Source of the DNA: Microvirga arsenatis
GTDB lineage: Bacteria > Pseudomonadota > Alphaproteobacteria > Rhizobiales > Beijerinckiaceae
Assembly (NCBI RefSeq): GCF_009910705.1
Contig: NZ_JAAAXJ010000002.1
Location: 496,001-560,000 of the forward strand
DNA: 64,000 nt
Direction of reading: 5' to 3'
Of the stretch, positions 57,155-64,000 are shown in pieces. Each line of letters opens with the position of its first letter. The stretch's first letter is position 1. The translations under genes and the position numbers were made by a program. The notes beneath the pieces are model-generated. The model searched no databases, was not told where the DNA came from, and was given only the letters and a program-made list of their open reading frames with translations.

Positions 57155-57402
57155 CCCGGGGCAAGTCGCGAATCGGCGGGGCGGTTCCACAACGCTGTCA
57201 TCACCGGCCCTGTGCCGGTGATCCCGAGCGGAGAGACGCCGCGCTTTATGTGGTCGGGATGGCCGGGACAAGCCCGGCCATGACGGCTAGGAGGGTGTCA
57301 TTCCCGGCCGGAGCGTCAGCGGAGAGGAAGGGAATCCACAACCATGCGCTACGCTATGGATCCCCTTCCCTCGCTATGCTCGCCGGGGATGACAACGTCG
57401 CT
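57155..57402. other. Intergenic region with dispersed repeat
   Basis: It holds the repeat copy at 57199-57284 and a GTCATTCCCGGC / GCCGGGGATGAC inverted pair spanning about 57296-57394. I see no coding content or promoter. Confidence 0.6.
57199..57284. repeat. Dispersed two-hairpin repeat, copy 1
   Basis: About 86 bases made of two hairpins: ATCACCGGC...GCCGGTGAT, then a CGCCGCGC link, then ATGGCCGGG...CCCGGCCAT ending in GACG. The same arrangement with near-identical bases occurs at 60504-60590, and the second hairpin alone at 47746-47774. Confidence 0.75.
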
Positions 57403-58710
57403 TTACAAAATAAACCGGCTCAGGTCCGTGTTCTTGGCAAGCGACTCCACCTCGCCGCGCACATAGGCAGCGTCGATGGTCACCGTCTCGCCGGAACGGT
57501 CGGGGGCGGTGAAGGACACGTCGTCGAGCACGCGCTCGAGCACCGTCTGCAACCGGCGCGCGCCGATGTTCTCGACGGTATTGTTCACCTCGACCGCCAC
57601 CTGCGCCAGCGCATCGATGGCATCCTCCGTGAACACGAGGTCGACGCCTTCCGTCTTCATCAGGGCGACGGATTGCTTGATCAGGCTCGCCTCCGTCTCC
57701 GTGAGGATGCGGCGGAAATCCTCGACGGTCAGCGGTGAGAGCTCGACGCGGATCGGCAGGCGGCCCTGCAGCTCGGGCAGAAGGTCCGAGGGCTTCGACA
57801 CGTGGAAGGCGCCCGACGCGATGAAGAGGATGTGGTCCGTCTTCACGGGCCCGTATTTCGTCGAGACGGTGGTGCCCTCGATCAGGGGCAGGAGATCGCG
57901 CTGCACGCCTTCGCGGGACACGTCCGCGCCGGTGCGGCCCTCGCGGCCGGCGATCTTGTCGATCTCGTCGAGGAACACGATGCCGTTGTTCTCCACCTGG
58001 CGCAGGGCCTCCTGCACGATGGCGTCCTGGTCGAGCATCTTGTCGGCCTCTTCCGTCACCAGCGGCTCGTAGGCCTCGCGCACCGTGGTGCGGCGGGTCT
58101 TGCGCTGGCCCCCGAAAGCCTTGCCGAACACGTCGGAGAGGTTGATCGCGCCCACCGACGCGCCCGGCATGCCCGGGATCTCGAACATCGGCATCCCACC
58201 GCCCGACTGCTGCAGCTCGATCTCGATCTCCTTGTCGTCGAGCTCGTTGGCGCGCAGCTTACGGCGGAACGCGTCACGGGTGACCGCGCTCGCCGTGGCG
58301 CCGACGAGCGCGTCGAGCACGCGCTCCTCCGCCGCGATGTGCGCTTTCGCCTGCACCTGGCGGCGGCGCTCCTCCTTCACGAGGCCGATGCCGATCTCCA
58401 CGAGGTCGCGCACGATCTGCTCCACGTCGCGGCCCACATAGCCCACCTCCGTGAACTTGGTCGCCTCGACCTTGAGGAAGGGCGCGCCCGCGAGCTTGGC
58501 GAGACGGCGCGAGATCTCGGTCTTGCCGCAGCCGGTGGGGCCGATCATGAGGATGTTCTTGGGCGCCACCTCCTCGCGCAGTGAACCTTCGAGCTGCTGC
58601 CGGCGCCAGCGATTGCGCAGGGCGATGGCGACGGCGCGCTTGGCATCGTTCTGGCCGACGATGTAGCGGTCGAGTTCGGAAACGATTTCGCGGGGAGAAA
58701 AGGTGGTCAT
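57403..58710 (-). CDS. hslU: ATP-dependent protease ATPase subunit HslU
   Basis: AAA+ unfoldase of the HslVU protease. The 435-residue product has '[27 protein letters not shown]', Walker [10 protein letters not shown], '[19 protein letters not shown]', Walker [10 protein letters not shown], the inserted I-domain (about 110-240) and the C-terminal 'NTDLSRFIL' that docks into HslV. The ATG at 58710 shares an ATGA overlap with the end of the split membrane gene. It is the last gene of hslV-membrane gene-hslU. Confidence 0.97.
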   Translation of the reverse strand: MTTFSPREIVSELDRYIVGQNDAKRAVAIALRNRWRRQQLEGSLREEVAPKNILMIGPTGCGKTEISRRLAKLAGAPFLKVEATKFTEVGYVGRDVEQIVRDLVEIGIGLVKEERRRQVQAKAHIAAEERVLDALVGATASAVTRDAFRRKLRANELDDKEIEIELQQSGGGMPMFEIPGMPGASVGAINLSDVFGKAFGGQRKTRRTTVREAYEPLVTEEADKMLDQDAIVQEALRQVENNGIVFLDEIDKIAGREGRTGADVSREGVQRDLLPLIEGTTVSTKYGPVKTDHILFIASGAFHVSKPSDLLPELQGRLPIRVELSPLTVEDFRRILTETEASLIKQSVALMKTEGVDLVFTEDAIDALAQVAVEVNNTVENIGARRLQTVLERVLDDVSFTAPDRSGETVTIDAAYVRGEVESLAKNTDLSRFIL

Positions 58711-59786
58711 GATGACGAAAGAATGGGGTGTGGCAGCCGTCGCGCAAGATGTAAGGGAAGAAGTCGCAGGAGAGCGGTGCGAACCGGACGCCAGCCCGCG
58801 CTGAGCAGGAGAACGAAGGCACCGAGGGCGAGGAGGGTCACCGGCCAAGTGCGATCAGTAAGGCCTATCTGCGAAATCAGAGATGAAAAGGCGAATCCGG
58901 CATAGCTCAAACCCGAGACGAGCATCGCGCGTCTGTCGATTACAACAGCTACGGCAGCGAGCAGAATAAAGATAAGGAGCACTGCCACCGGCATGACCGC
59001 CTTAGGCAGGAGATCGTTGTGCACAGCGATGTGCGAGATCAGTGGATGAACGATGAGAGGCGCTGCCAGCATATGCAGTCAGAAGGCAATGTCGTTACGC
59101 CGGGTGACTCGCTCTGGATCGGAGAGATCGAAGCGCATCGCCAGAACAAACACAGCGCAGCCTGTAACGAAGATAACCAGCGCCACACCCCATTGTGGAA
59201 GGTCAGGGAAGATCGAGAATATCGTTCCAAGAACCGCCGTGACTAGGGCCGTGATGGCCGCTGCAATGGTGATCGGCACCCGAAAGCGCCAATAGTGAAC
59301 GGCCAGCATCACCATAGTCAGCAGGGCAGAGATGACAACGGAGCCCATCGATTTCGAAGCAATCCCGAGAAGGTCCAGGAATCCAGGCTTCAAGTTCACC
59401 GGTTCTATCGCGGCGAAAAGAGTATCCGCTACCTTGAAGAGAGAGACACTGAAGAGACACAGCAGAACAATGCTGGGAAGCGCCATACGCCGGCGCCGAG
59501 TGAAGAACTCCGCCAAGAGCCATGATACAACGACAAGCAAGCCCCATGTAGCCAGAGGACCGGTGACTTGCTTCGACAAAAACCAAAGCGCACCCGTAAA
59601 GAGCCCAATGCCGAGCGTCACGAAAATATCGCTGAACCCTGTCACGAAGCGCAGCTTCTCGTCGTCCTCCGGCTCAGGTGCCGCCGCAGCGGCCATATCA
59701 TGGGCCAGTTTGCGCAGGTCACTGACCTGCTGGTTCGTCACAATCCCTCGGACAACTCCCTGTTCGAGGACGGCATCGGTGATCAT
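58707..59786 (-). pseudogene. Multi-pass membrane protein gene interrupted by in-frame TGA, between hslV and hslU
   Basis: Two parts lie in the same minus-strand frame: 59079-59786 (235 residues, an N-terminal helix, then about seven membrane segments) and 58707-59072 (121 residues, about four segments). They are joined by 'DIAF-stop-LH-MLAAPLIVHPL'; only the TGA at 59079-59081 separates them. One G-to-A change of TGG would restore a 359-residue protein, so a nonsense mutation, stop read-through or a sequence error are the options. The start overlaps the hslV stop (TAATG) and the end overlaps hslU (ATGA). G+C is visibly lower here than in hslV and hslU. I do not recognise the family firmly; the N-terminal helix loosely resembles DUF2157 proteins. 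Confidence 0.7.
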
Positions 59787-60334
59787 TAATCGAGGCTTTC
59801 TATAACAATATTACTATTGGTATAGACGCATATTTCGGCCGCGATGGAAAGAGATCGGCGCACGATGGTCTCCGGGTCCGTCTCGTATTCGGCGAGCGCC
59901 CGCGCGGCCGCGAGCGCGTAGTTGCCGCCCGAGCCGATGGCCATGATGCCGTTTTCCGGCTCCAGCACGTCGCCGGCGCCGGAGAGCAGCAGGCCCACCT
60001 CCTTGTCGGCCACCAGCATCATCGCCTCCAGGCGGCGCAGGTAGCGGTCGGTGCGCCAATCCTTGGTGAGCTCGACGCAGGCGCGGGTGAGCTGGCCGGG
60101 ATATTGCTCGAGCTTGGCCTCGAGGCGCTCGAACAGGGTGAAGGCATCCGCCGTGGAGCCGGCGAAGCCGCCGATCACGCCGCCCTTGGCGAGGCGCCGG
60201 ACCTTCTTCGCATTGCCCTTCACCACGGTCTGGCCGAGGCTCACCTGCCCGTCGCCGCCGATGACGACGCGGCCTCCTCTCCGGACCATGAGGATGGTGG
60301 TGGCATGCATGCGGGGGGCGGCTTCTTCGGACAA
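59786..60334 (-). CDS. hslV: ATP-dependent protease subunit HslV
   Basis: Proteasome-like threonine peptidase of HslVU. The 182-residue product has a short pro-region ending in MHA followed by the catalytic threonine in [10 protein letters not shown], then '[24 protein letters not shown]', '[17 protein letters not shown]' and '[11 protein letters not shown]'. Its TAA overlaps the ATG of the membrane-protein gene. hslU follows only after that gene, so the usual direct hslV-hslU pairing is interrupted. Confidence 0.97.
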   Translation of the reverse strand: MSEEAAPRMHATTILMVRRGGRVVIGGDGQVSLGQTVVKGNAKKVRRLAKGGVIGGFAGSTADAFTLFERLEAKLEQYPGQLTRACVELTKDWRTDRYLRRLEAMMLVADKEVGLLLSGAGDVLEPENGIMAIGSGGNYALAAARALAEYETDPETIVRRSLSIAAEICVYTNSNIVIESLD

Positions 60335-60719
60335 GGCAGGGCTCCGGCGGGCGGGAAGTCAGCGTTTGGAACCTCACTTAAGCATTCGCGGCCTGAAAAC
60401 AACGCGGGGCTTCCCTCCCCCTTGCGGGGAGGGATTGAGGGTGGGGGTCGCAAAGTCGGAACGCTGCGCTCGGTAGATATCGGCGAGGCCCTTCCCTCCA
60501 CGCCATCACCGGCCTTGTGCCGGTGATCCCGATGCGAAAGGCGCCGCGCCTTATAGCATCGGGATGGCCGGGACAGGCCCGGCCATGACGCAAATATCTC
60601 ACCCAGTCGCACCACCCCCACCCCTGCCCCTCCCGCAAGGGGGAGGGAAACACGTCGGTGGTGGCAATTCTCCACGCTCCTTGCTAGAACGCCTCGTCTC
60701 TTGTTCCCAAAGGATTTGG
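60335..60719. other. 385-base divergent intergenic region full of repeats, before hisB
   Basis: It lies between the hslV start (minus) and the hisB start (plus), so promoters for both must be here. An inverted pair of purine/pyrimidine-rich arms, 60413-60448 and 60612-60649, flanks the dispersed repeat copy 60504-60590. No tRNA, riboswitch or coding feature is recognised. Confidence 0.6.
60504..60590. repeat. Dispersed two-hairpin repeat, copy 2
   Basis: Same design and near-identical bases as 57199-57284: ATCACCGGC / GCCGGTGAT, GCGCCGCGCC link, ATGGCCGGG / CCCGGCCAT, end GACG. It lies within the region before hisB. Confidence 0.75.
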
Positions 60720-61310
60720 ATGATGCGCTCCGCGAGCGTCAGCCGTCGCACCGCCGAGACCGATATCGCCCTGTCGATCGCCCTCGACGGCACCGGCAAG
60801 GCCGAGATCTCCACGGGGGTCGGCTTCCTCGACCACATGCTCGAACTCTTTGCCCGACACGGCCAGTTCGACCTGACCGTGAAGGTCGCCGGCGACCTGC
60901 ATGTGGACCAGCATCATACCACCGAGGATACCGGGATCGCCTTAGGACAAGCCATCCTGAAGGCGCTTGGCGACAAGAAGGGCATCACGCGCTATGCCGA
61001 CATCCATCTGCCGATGGACGAGACCCTGACGCGCGTCGCCCTCGACATCTCGGGCCGTCCCTTCCTCGTGTTCCGGACCCGCTTCCCTACGGAGAAGATC
61101 GGCGCCTTCGACACCGAGCTGGTGCGCGAGTTCTTCCAGGCCTTGGCCATCCAGGCGGGGCTCACCCTCCATGTGGAGACGCTCTACGGCGAGAACAGCC
61201 ACCATATCGCCGAGAGCTGCTTCAAGGGGCTGGGCCGGGTTCTGCGTCAGGCCGTCGCCCTGGACCCAAGGGAGGAGGGCCGCGTTCCCTCCACCAAGGG
61301 AACGCTCTAG
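60720..61310 (+). CDS. hisB: Imidazoleglycerol-phosphate dehydratase HisB
   Basis: Sixth step of histidine synthesis. The 196-residue product is the monofunctional type with the two metal-binding motifs [14 protein letters not shown] and [12 protein letters not shown], and '[18 protein letters not shown]'. AAAGGA lies before the tandem ATGATG at 60720; I take the first. It opens the hisB-DUF2628-hisH-hisA-hisF set. Confidence 0.96.
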   Translation: MMRSASVSRRTAETDIALSIALDGTGKAEISTGVGFLDHMLELFARHGQFDLTVKVAGDLHVDQHHTTEDTGIALGQAILKALGDKKGITRYADIHLPMDETLTRVALDISGRPFLVFRTRFPTEKIGAFDTELVREFFQALAIQAGLTLHVETLYGENSHHIAESCFKGLGRVLRQAVALDPREEGRVPSTKGTL

Positions 61311-61371
61311 ATCCGTTGAAGAGACCTCCTGCCGGGCACCCCGCCGGACAGGACCTTGAGGATACGCTGCC

Positions 61372-61863
61372 ATGACCACCTATACCCTGCACCTCCCGCG
61401 CGATGCGCGGCCGGGTGATCCGAGCGCTTTGGACGAATCCGAGCTCGTGAAGGATGCGTTCTCCTGGGGCGCCTTCCTCTTCACCTTCCTGTGGTTCTTC
61501 GTCCACCGGCTGTGGCTTGCGGGCCTGGCCGTGCTGCTCCTCGTTCTGGCCTTCGGCGGCCTCATGGCCGCCCTGGACGTGCATCCGCTGGCCGCCTCTG
61601 TCGCCCAGCTCCTGCTGCAGGCCCTGATCGGGCTCGAGGCCAACAGCCTCAGGCGGTGGACGCTCGCCCGCCGCGGCCGGCCGGCCGTCGATGCCGTCAC
61701 GGCCGCCGACCAGGACGAGGCGGAGACAAAGGCCTTCGCCCGCTGGCTCGATGCCAAGTCGGCCCCCCTGCCCCGCAGCCCGGCGCCGTCGCCGATCCTG
61801 TCCACCCCGAGGCGGTCCGAGCCGGTGATCGGCCTCTTCCCCGATGCGGAGCGTCCCCGGTGA
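61372..61863 (+). CDS. DUF2628 small membrane protein in the his cluster
   Basis: A 163-residue protein with a charged N-terminus ('[24 protein letters not shown]'), two or three membrane segments (about 28-90) and a polar Pro/Ser-rich tail. This is the DUF2628 family, often found inside alphaproteobacterial his operons; the role is unknown. The stop overlaps the hisH start (GTGA), so it is translated with the histidine genes. Confidence 0.85.
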   Translation: MTTYTLHLPRDARPGDPSALDESELVKDAFSWGAFLFTFLWFFVHRLWLAGLAVLLLVLAFGGLMAALDVHPLAASVAQLLLQALIGLEANSLRRWTLARRGRPAVDAVTAADQDEAETKAFARWLDAKSAPLPRSPAPSPILSTPRRSEPVIGLFPDAERPR

Positions 61864-62510
61864 GCGTCGTCATCATCGATTACGGGTCCGGCAACCTGCA
61901 TTCCGCCGCCAAGGCCTTCGAGCGGGCGGCCAGGGAGGCGGAGCTCGACTTACCCATTGCCGTCTCGTCCGATCCGAACGCCGTCGCCAGGGCCGACCGG
62001 ATCGTGCTGCCCGGCGTCGGCGCCTTCGCCGATTGCCGCCGCGGCCTCGATTCCGTGCCCGGCATGGTGGAGGTGCTGCAGCGGCGCGTCCACGAGGACA
62101 AGCGCCCCTTCTTCGGCATCTGCGTCGGCATGCAGCTCATGGCCACACGAGGCCTCGAGCACACCACAAGCTACGGTCTCGACTGGATCCATGGCGACGT
62201 GAAACCCATCGCGCCGAATAATCCCTCCTTGAAGATCCCGCATATGGGCTGGAACACGCTGACCCAGACGAAGCCGCACCCCCTGCTCGACGGCATCCCC
62301 CTGGGTCCCGACGGGCTGCATGCCTATTTCGTCCATTCCTATGCGCTGACGCCGGCAGACCCGGCCGACGTGGTCGCCACCACCGATTACGGCGGGCCGG
62401 TGACCGCCATCGTCGGGCGGGACAACCTCGTCGGCGCGCAGTTCCATCCCGAAAAGAGCCAGGCGCTCGGCCTCAAGCTCATCGCCAATTTTTTGAGGTG
62501 GCGTCCGTGA
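61860..62510 (+). CDS. hisH: Imidazole glycerol phosphate synthase subunit HisH
   Basis: Glutamine amidotransferase that supplies ammonia to HisF. The 216-residue product has '[19 protein letters not shown]', the oxyanion-strand PGVGAF, the nucleophile cysteine in [10 protein letters not shown] and the His-Glu pair in AQFHPEKSQ. The start is GTG, overlapping the DUF2628 stop; the hisA start overlaps its own stop the same way. Confidence 0.97.
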   Translation: MSVVIIDYGSGNLHSAAKAFERAAREAELDLPIAVSSDPNAVARADRIVLPGVGAFADCRRGLDSVPGMVEVLQRRVHEDKRPFFGICVGMQLMATRGLEHTTSYGLDWIHGDVKPIAPNNPSLKIPHMGWNTLTQTKPHPLLDGIPLGPDGLHAYFVHSYALTPADPADVVATTDYGGPVTAIVGRDNLVGAQFHPEKSQALGLKLIANFLRWRP

Positions 62511-63253
62511 TCCTCTATCCTGCCATCGACCTCAAAGAGGGCCGCTGCGTCCGCCTGATCCAGGGCGACATGGACCAGGCCACGGTCTTCAACGACGATC
62601 CCGCCGACCAGGCCGCCACCTTCGAGGCGCAAGGGTTCGAGTGGCTGCACGTGGTCGATCTCGACGGGGCCTTCGCCGGCAAGCCGATGAATGCGGAAGC
62701 CGTCGAAAACATCCTGAAGCGCGTGAAAATTCCCGTGCAGCTCGGCGGCGGCATCCGCGACATGAAGACCGTGGAGGGCTGGCTCGGCAAGGGCGTGTCC
62801 CGCGTCATCATCGGCACGGCCGCCGTGCGCGATCCCGACTTCGTGCGCGAGGCCGCGCGGCTCCATCCGGGCAGGATCGCGGTCGGCATCGACGCCAAGG
62901 ACGGAAAGGTCGCCGTGGAGGGCTGGGCCCAGACCTCGACCCTCTCGGCCGAAGAACTCGGCCGCCGGTTCGAGGATGCGGGCGTCGCCGCCATCATCTA
63001 CACGGACATCGCCCGCGACGGCATCCTGAAAGGTCTCAACTTCCCGATGACCTTGAGTTTAGCCCGCGCGGTCTCGATTCCGGTCATCGCCTCGGGGGGC
63101 CTCGCCTCCATGGCCGACATCGAGCGCCTCGCCCAGCCCGACTGCGCCGTGCTCGACGGCGCCATCTCCGGCCGCGCGCTCTATGACGGGCGCATCGACC
63201 CGGTCGAGGCGCTGGCGCTGTTGAGACAAGTGCCCGCTCCATCCTCCCCTTGA
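62507..63253 (+). CDS. hisA: ProFAR isomerase HisA
   Basis: Amadori isomerase of the histidine pathway, a TIM barrel of 248 residues. It begins '[20 protein letters not shown]' with the N-terminal catalytic aspartate, and has '[14 protein letters not shown]' and the second aspartate in '[13 protein letters not shown]'. I chose GTG 62507, which overlaps the hisH stop in the same GTGA style; a GTG at 62498 would add three residues. The stop codon lies inside the left arm of a repeat. Confidence 0.97.
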   Translation: MILYPAIDLKEGRCVRLIQGDMDQATVFNDDPADQAATFEAQGFEWLHVVDLDGAFAGKPMNAEAVENILKRVKIPVQLGGGIRDMKTVEGWLGKGVSRVIIGTAAVRDPDFVREAARLHPGRIAVGIDAKDGKVAVEGWAQTSTLSAEELGRRFEDAGVAAIIYTDIARDGILKGLNFPMTLSLARAVSIPVIASGGLASMADIERLAQPDCAVLDGAISGRALYDGRIDPVEALALLRQVPAPSSP

Positions 63254-63374
63254 GGGGGAGGGTCGACGCTGCGCGAGCAGCGGCGGGGTGGGGTGGAAAT
63301 ACCCCGTTCTGCACGCCTCGCGCATCCACCCCATCCCGGACCCTGCGGTCCGACCTTCCCCCTCAAGGGGAAGG
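63243..63374. repeat. Long imperfect inverted repeat between hisA and hisF
   Basis: Left arm CCTCCCCTTGAGGGGGAGGG (63243-63262, continuing TCG) pairs with the CGACCTTCCCCCTCAAGGGG-type right arm (63351-63374). Inner GGGGTGGGGTGG and CCACCCCATCCC also pair. It covers the end of hisA and would form a long hairpin in the his transcript. Confidence 0.7.
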
Positions 63375-63390
63375 TGATTAAGAGTGAACC

Positions 63391-64000
63391 ATGCTGAAAG
63401 TTCGCCTCATTCCCTGCCTCGACGTGAAGGACGGGCGCGTCGTGAAGGGCGTGCAGTTCGTCGACCTCGTCGATGCGGGCGATCCGGTGGAGGCCGCCAA
63501 GGCCTATGACGCGGCCGGTGCCGACGAGCTCTGCTTCCTCGACATCACGGCGAGCCACGAGGCGAGGGGGATCCTGCTCGACGTGGTGCGGCGCACGGCG
63601 GAGGCCTGCTTCATGCCGCTCACCGTGGGCGGCGGTGTCCGGACCGTGGAGGACATCCGCAACCTGCTGCTCGCCGGCGCCGACAAGGTGTCGATCAACA
63701 CCGCCGCGGTGAAGAACCCGGATTTCGTGCGCGAGGCCGCGGAAAAATTCGGCAGCCAGTGCATCGTCGTCGCCATCGACGCCAAGCGGGTGTCGGGCGA
63801 GGGCGAGCCTCCGCGTTGGGAGATCTTCACCCATGGCGGGCGCAACGCCACCGGCATCGACGCCATCGCCTTCGCCAGGCAGGTGGCGGCGCTCGGGGCA
63901 GGGGAGTTGCTCGTCACCTCCATGGACCGGGACGGCACCAAGGGCGGCTACGATCTCGCGCTGGTGCGCGCCATCGCGGACGCGGTCTCCGTTCCCGTCA
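63391..64000 (+). CDS. hisF: Imidazole glycerol phosphate synthase subunit HisF, 3' end outside window
   Basis: Cyclase subunit that joins PRFAR with HisH-derived ammonia. The visible 203 residues start '[23 protein letters not shown]' with the catalytic Asp (CLDVKDG), then '[18 protein letters not shown]', '[13 protein letters not shown]' and the second Asp in '[13 protein letters not shown]'. The frame is open to the edge of the window. It follows hisA after 137 bases of repeat DNA. Confidence 0.97.
   Translation, partial: MLKVRLIPCLDVKDGRVVKGVQFVDLVDAGDPVEAAKAYDAAGADELCFLDITASHEARGILLDVVRRTAEACFMPLTVGGGVRTVEDIRNLLLAGADKVSINTAAVKNPDFVREAAEKFGSQCIVVAIDAKRVSGEGEPPRWEIFTHGGRNATGIDAIAFARQVAALGAGELLVTSMDRDGTKGGYDLALVRAIADAVSVPV

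Noticed and set aside
59079-59081. Selenocysteine at the in-frame TGA
   Set aside because: The position fits Trp in a membrane segment, there is no redox-active context and no obvious SECIS stem just after it.

Overview
The window is a gene-dense, GC-rich bacterial chromosome segment of core and semi-core genes. Gene order and protein types point to an alphaproteobacterium of the Hyphomicrobiales (Rhizobiales). The markers are lptCAB-rpoN-hpf-ptsN, MmcB, a RegB/RegA-type ActS/ActR pair, a BA14K protein, miaB-phoH-ybeY-corC-lnt-XRE-metK-trmB, and hisB-DUF2628-hisH-hisA-hisF. A Methylobacteriaceae genome (Microvirga/Methylobacterium-like) is my best guess, but that is inference from style, not a search. 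I see no prophage, insertion sequence, CRISPR array, tRNA or rRNA gene.

Layout. 1-5.1 kb: LPS-export genes lptC (cut by the window edge), lptA and lptB, then sigma-54 (rpoN), ribosome hibernation factor and PtsN, with two strong palindromes before rpoN. 5.2-10.3 kb: a chemoreceptor, a SIMPL-domain protein, a PotF-like polyamine-binding protein and an aminotransferase. 10.3-12.6 kb: a repeat-filled gap, then an FecCD-type permease and its ATPase. 12.6-21.1 kb: a surface-polysaccharide block with a CapD/FlaA1-like protein on the plus strand, facing a five-gene minus-strand run (ABC-exporter-like protein with degenerate ATPase motifs, MBL-fold hydrolase, UDP-glucuronate 4-epimerase type, WecA-type transferase, epimerase). 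21.3-28 kb: a small repeat protein, an MHYT hybrid histidine kinase, a DMT transporter, MmcB and the redox pair ActS/ActR. 28.2-38.7 kb: PHB depolymerase, a zinc metallopeptidase, miaB, phoH, ybeY, corC, lnt, an XRE regulator, metK and trmB. 38.7-41.6 kb: a three-gene MacAB/DevBCA-like exporter. 41.7-52.8 kb: the rimP-nusA-ylxR-infB-rbfA-truB / rpsO-pnp transcription-translation cluster, with attenuator-like hairpins and an inserted DUF892 gene on the opposite strand. 52.9-57.2 kb: a redox-type adenylate cyclase, an FMN-binding-like protein, RidA, a BA14K protein and an endonuclease III homologue. 57.4-60.3 kb: hslV and hslU separated by a membrane-protein gene that is interrupted by an in-frame TGA and is less GC-rich. 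60.7-64 kb: hisB to hisF (cut by the window edge).

How the parts fit. Several pieces concern envelope building: LptCAB, Lnt, the polysaccharide block and the tripartite exporter. Others concern RNA and translation: the rimP-pnp cluster, MiaB, YbeY, TrmB and HPF. A third theme is redox and energy sensing: ActS/ActR with quinone and cysteine motifs, a cyclase with a histidine-rich membrane anchor and a 2Fe-2S domain, and PtsN/RpoN.

The observations I would follow first are: (1) the membrane gene between hslV and hslU, split by one TGA; (2) the 852-residue ABC-exporter-like protein in which every catalytic ATPase motif has been replaced although its frame is intact; (3) the heme/iron-sulfur adenylate cyclase; (4) the rimP leader attenuator; (5) the dispersed palindromic repeat families.
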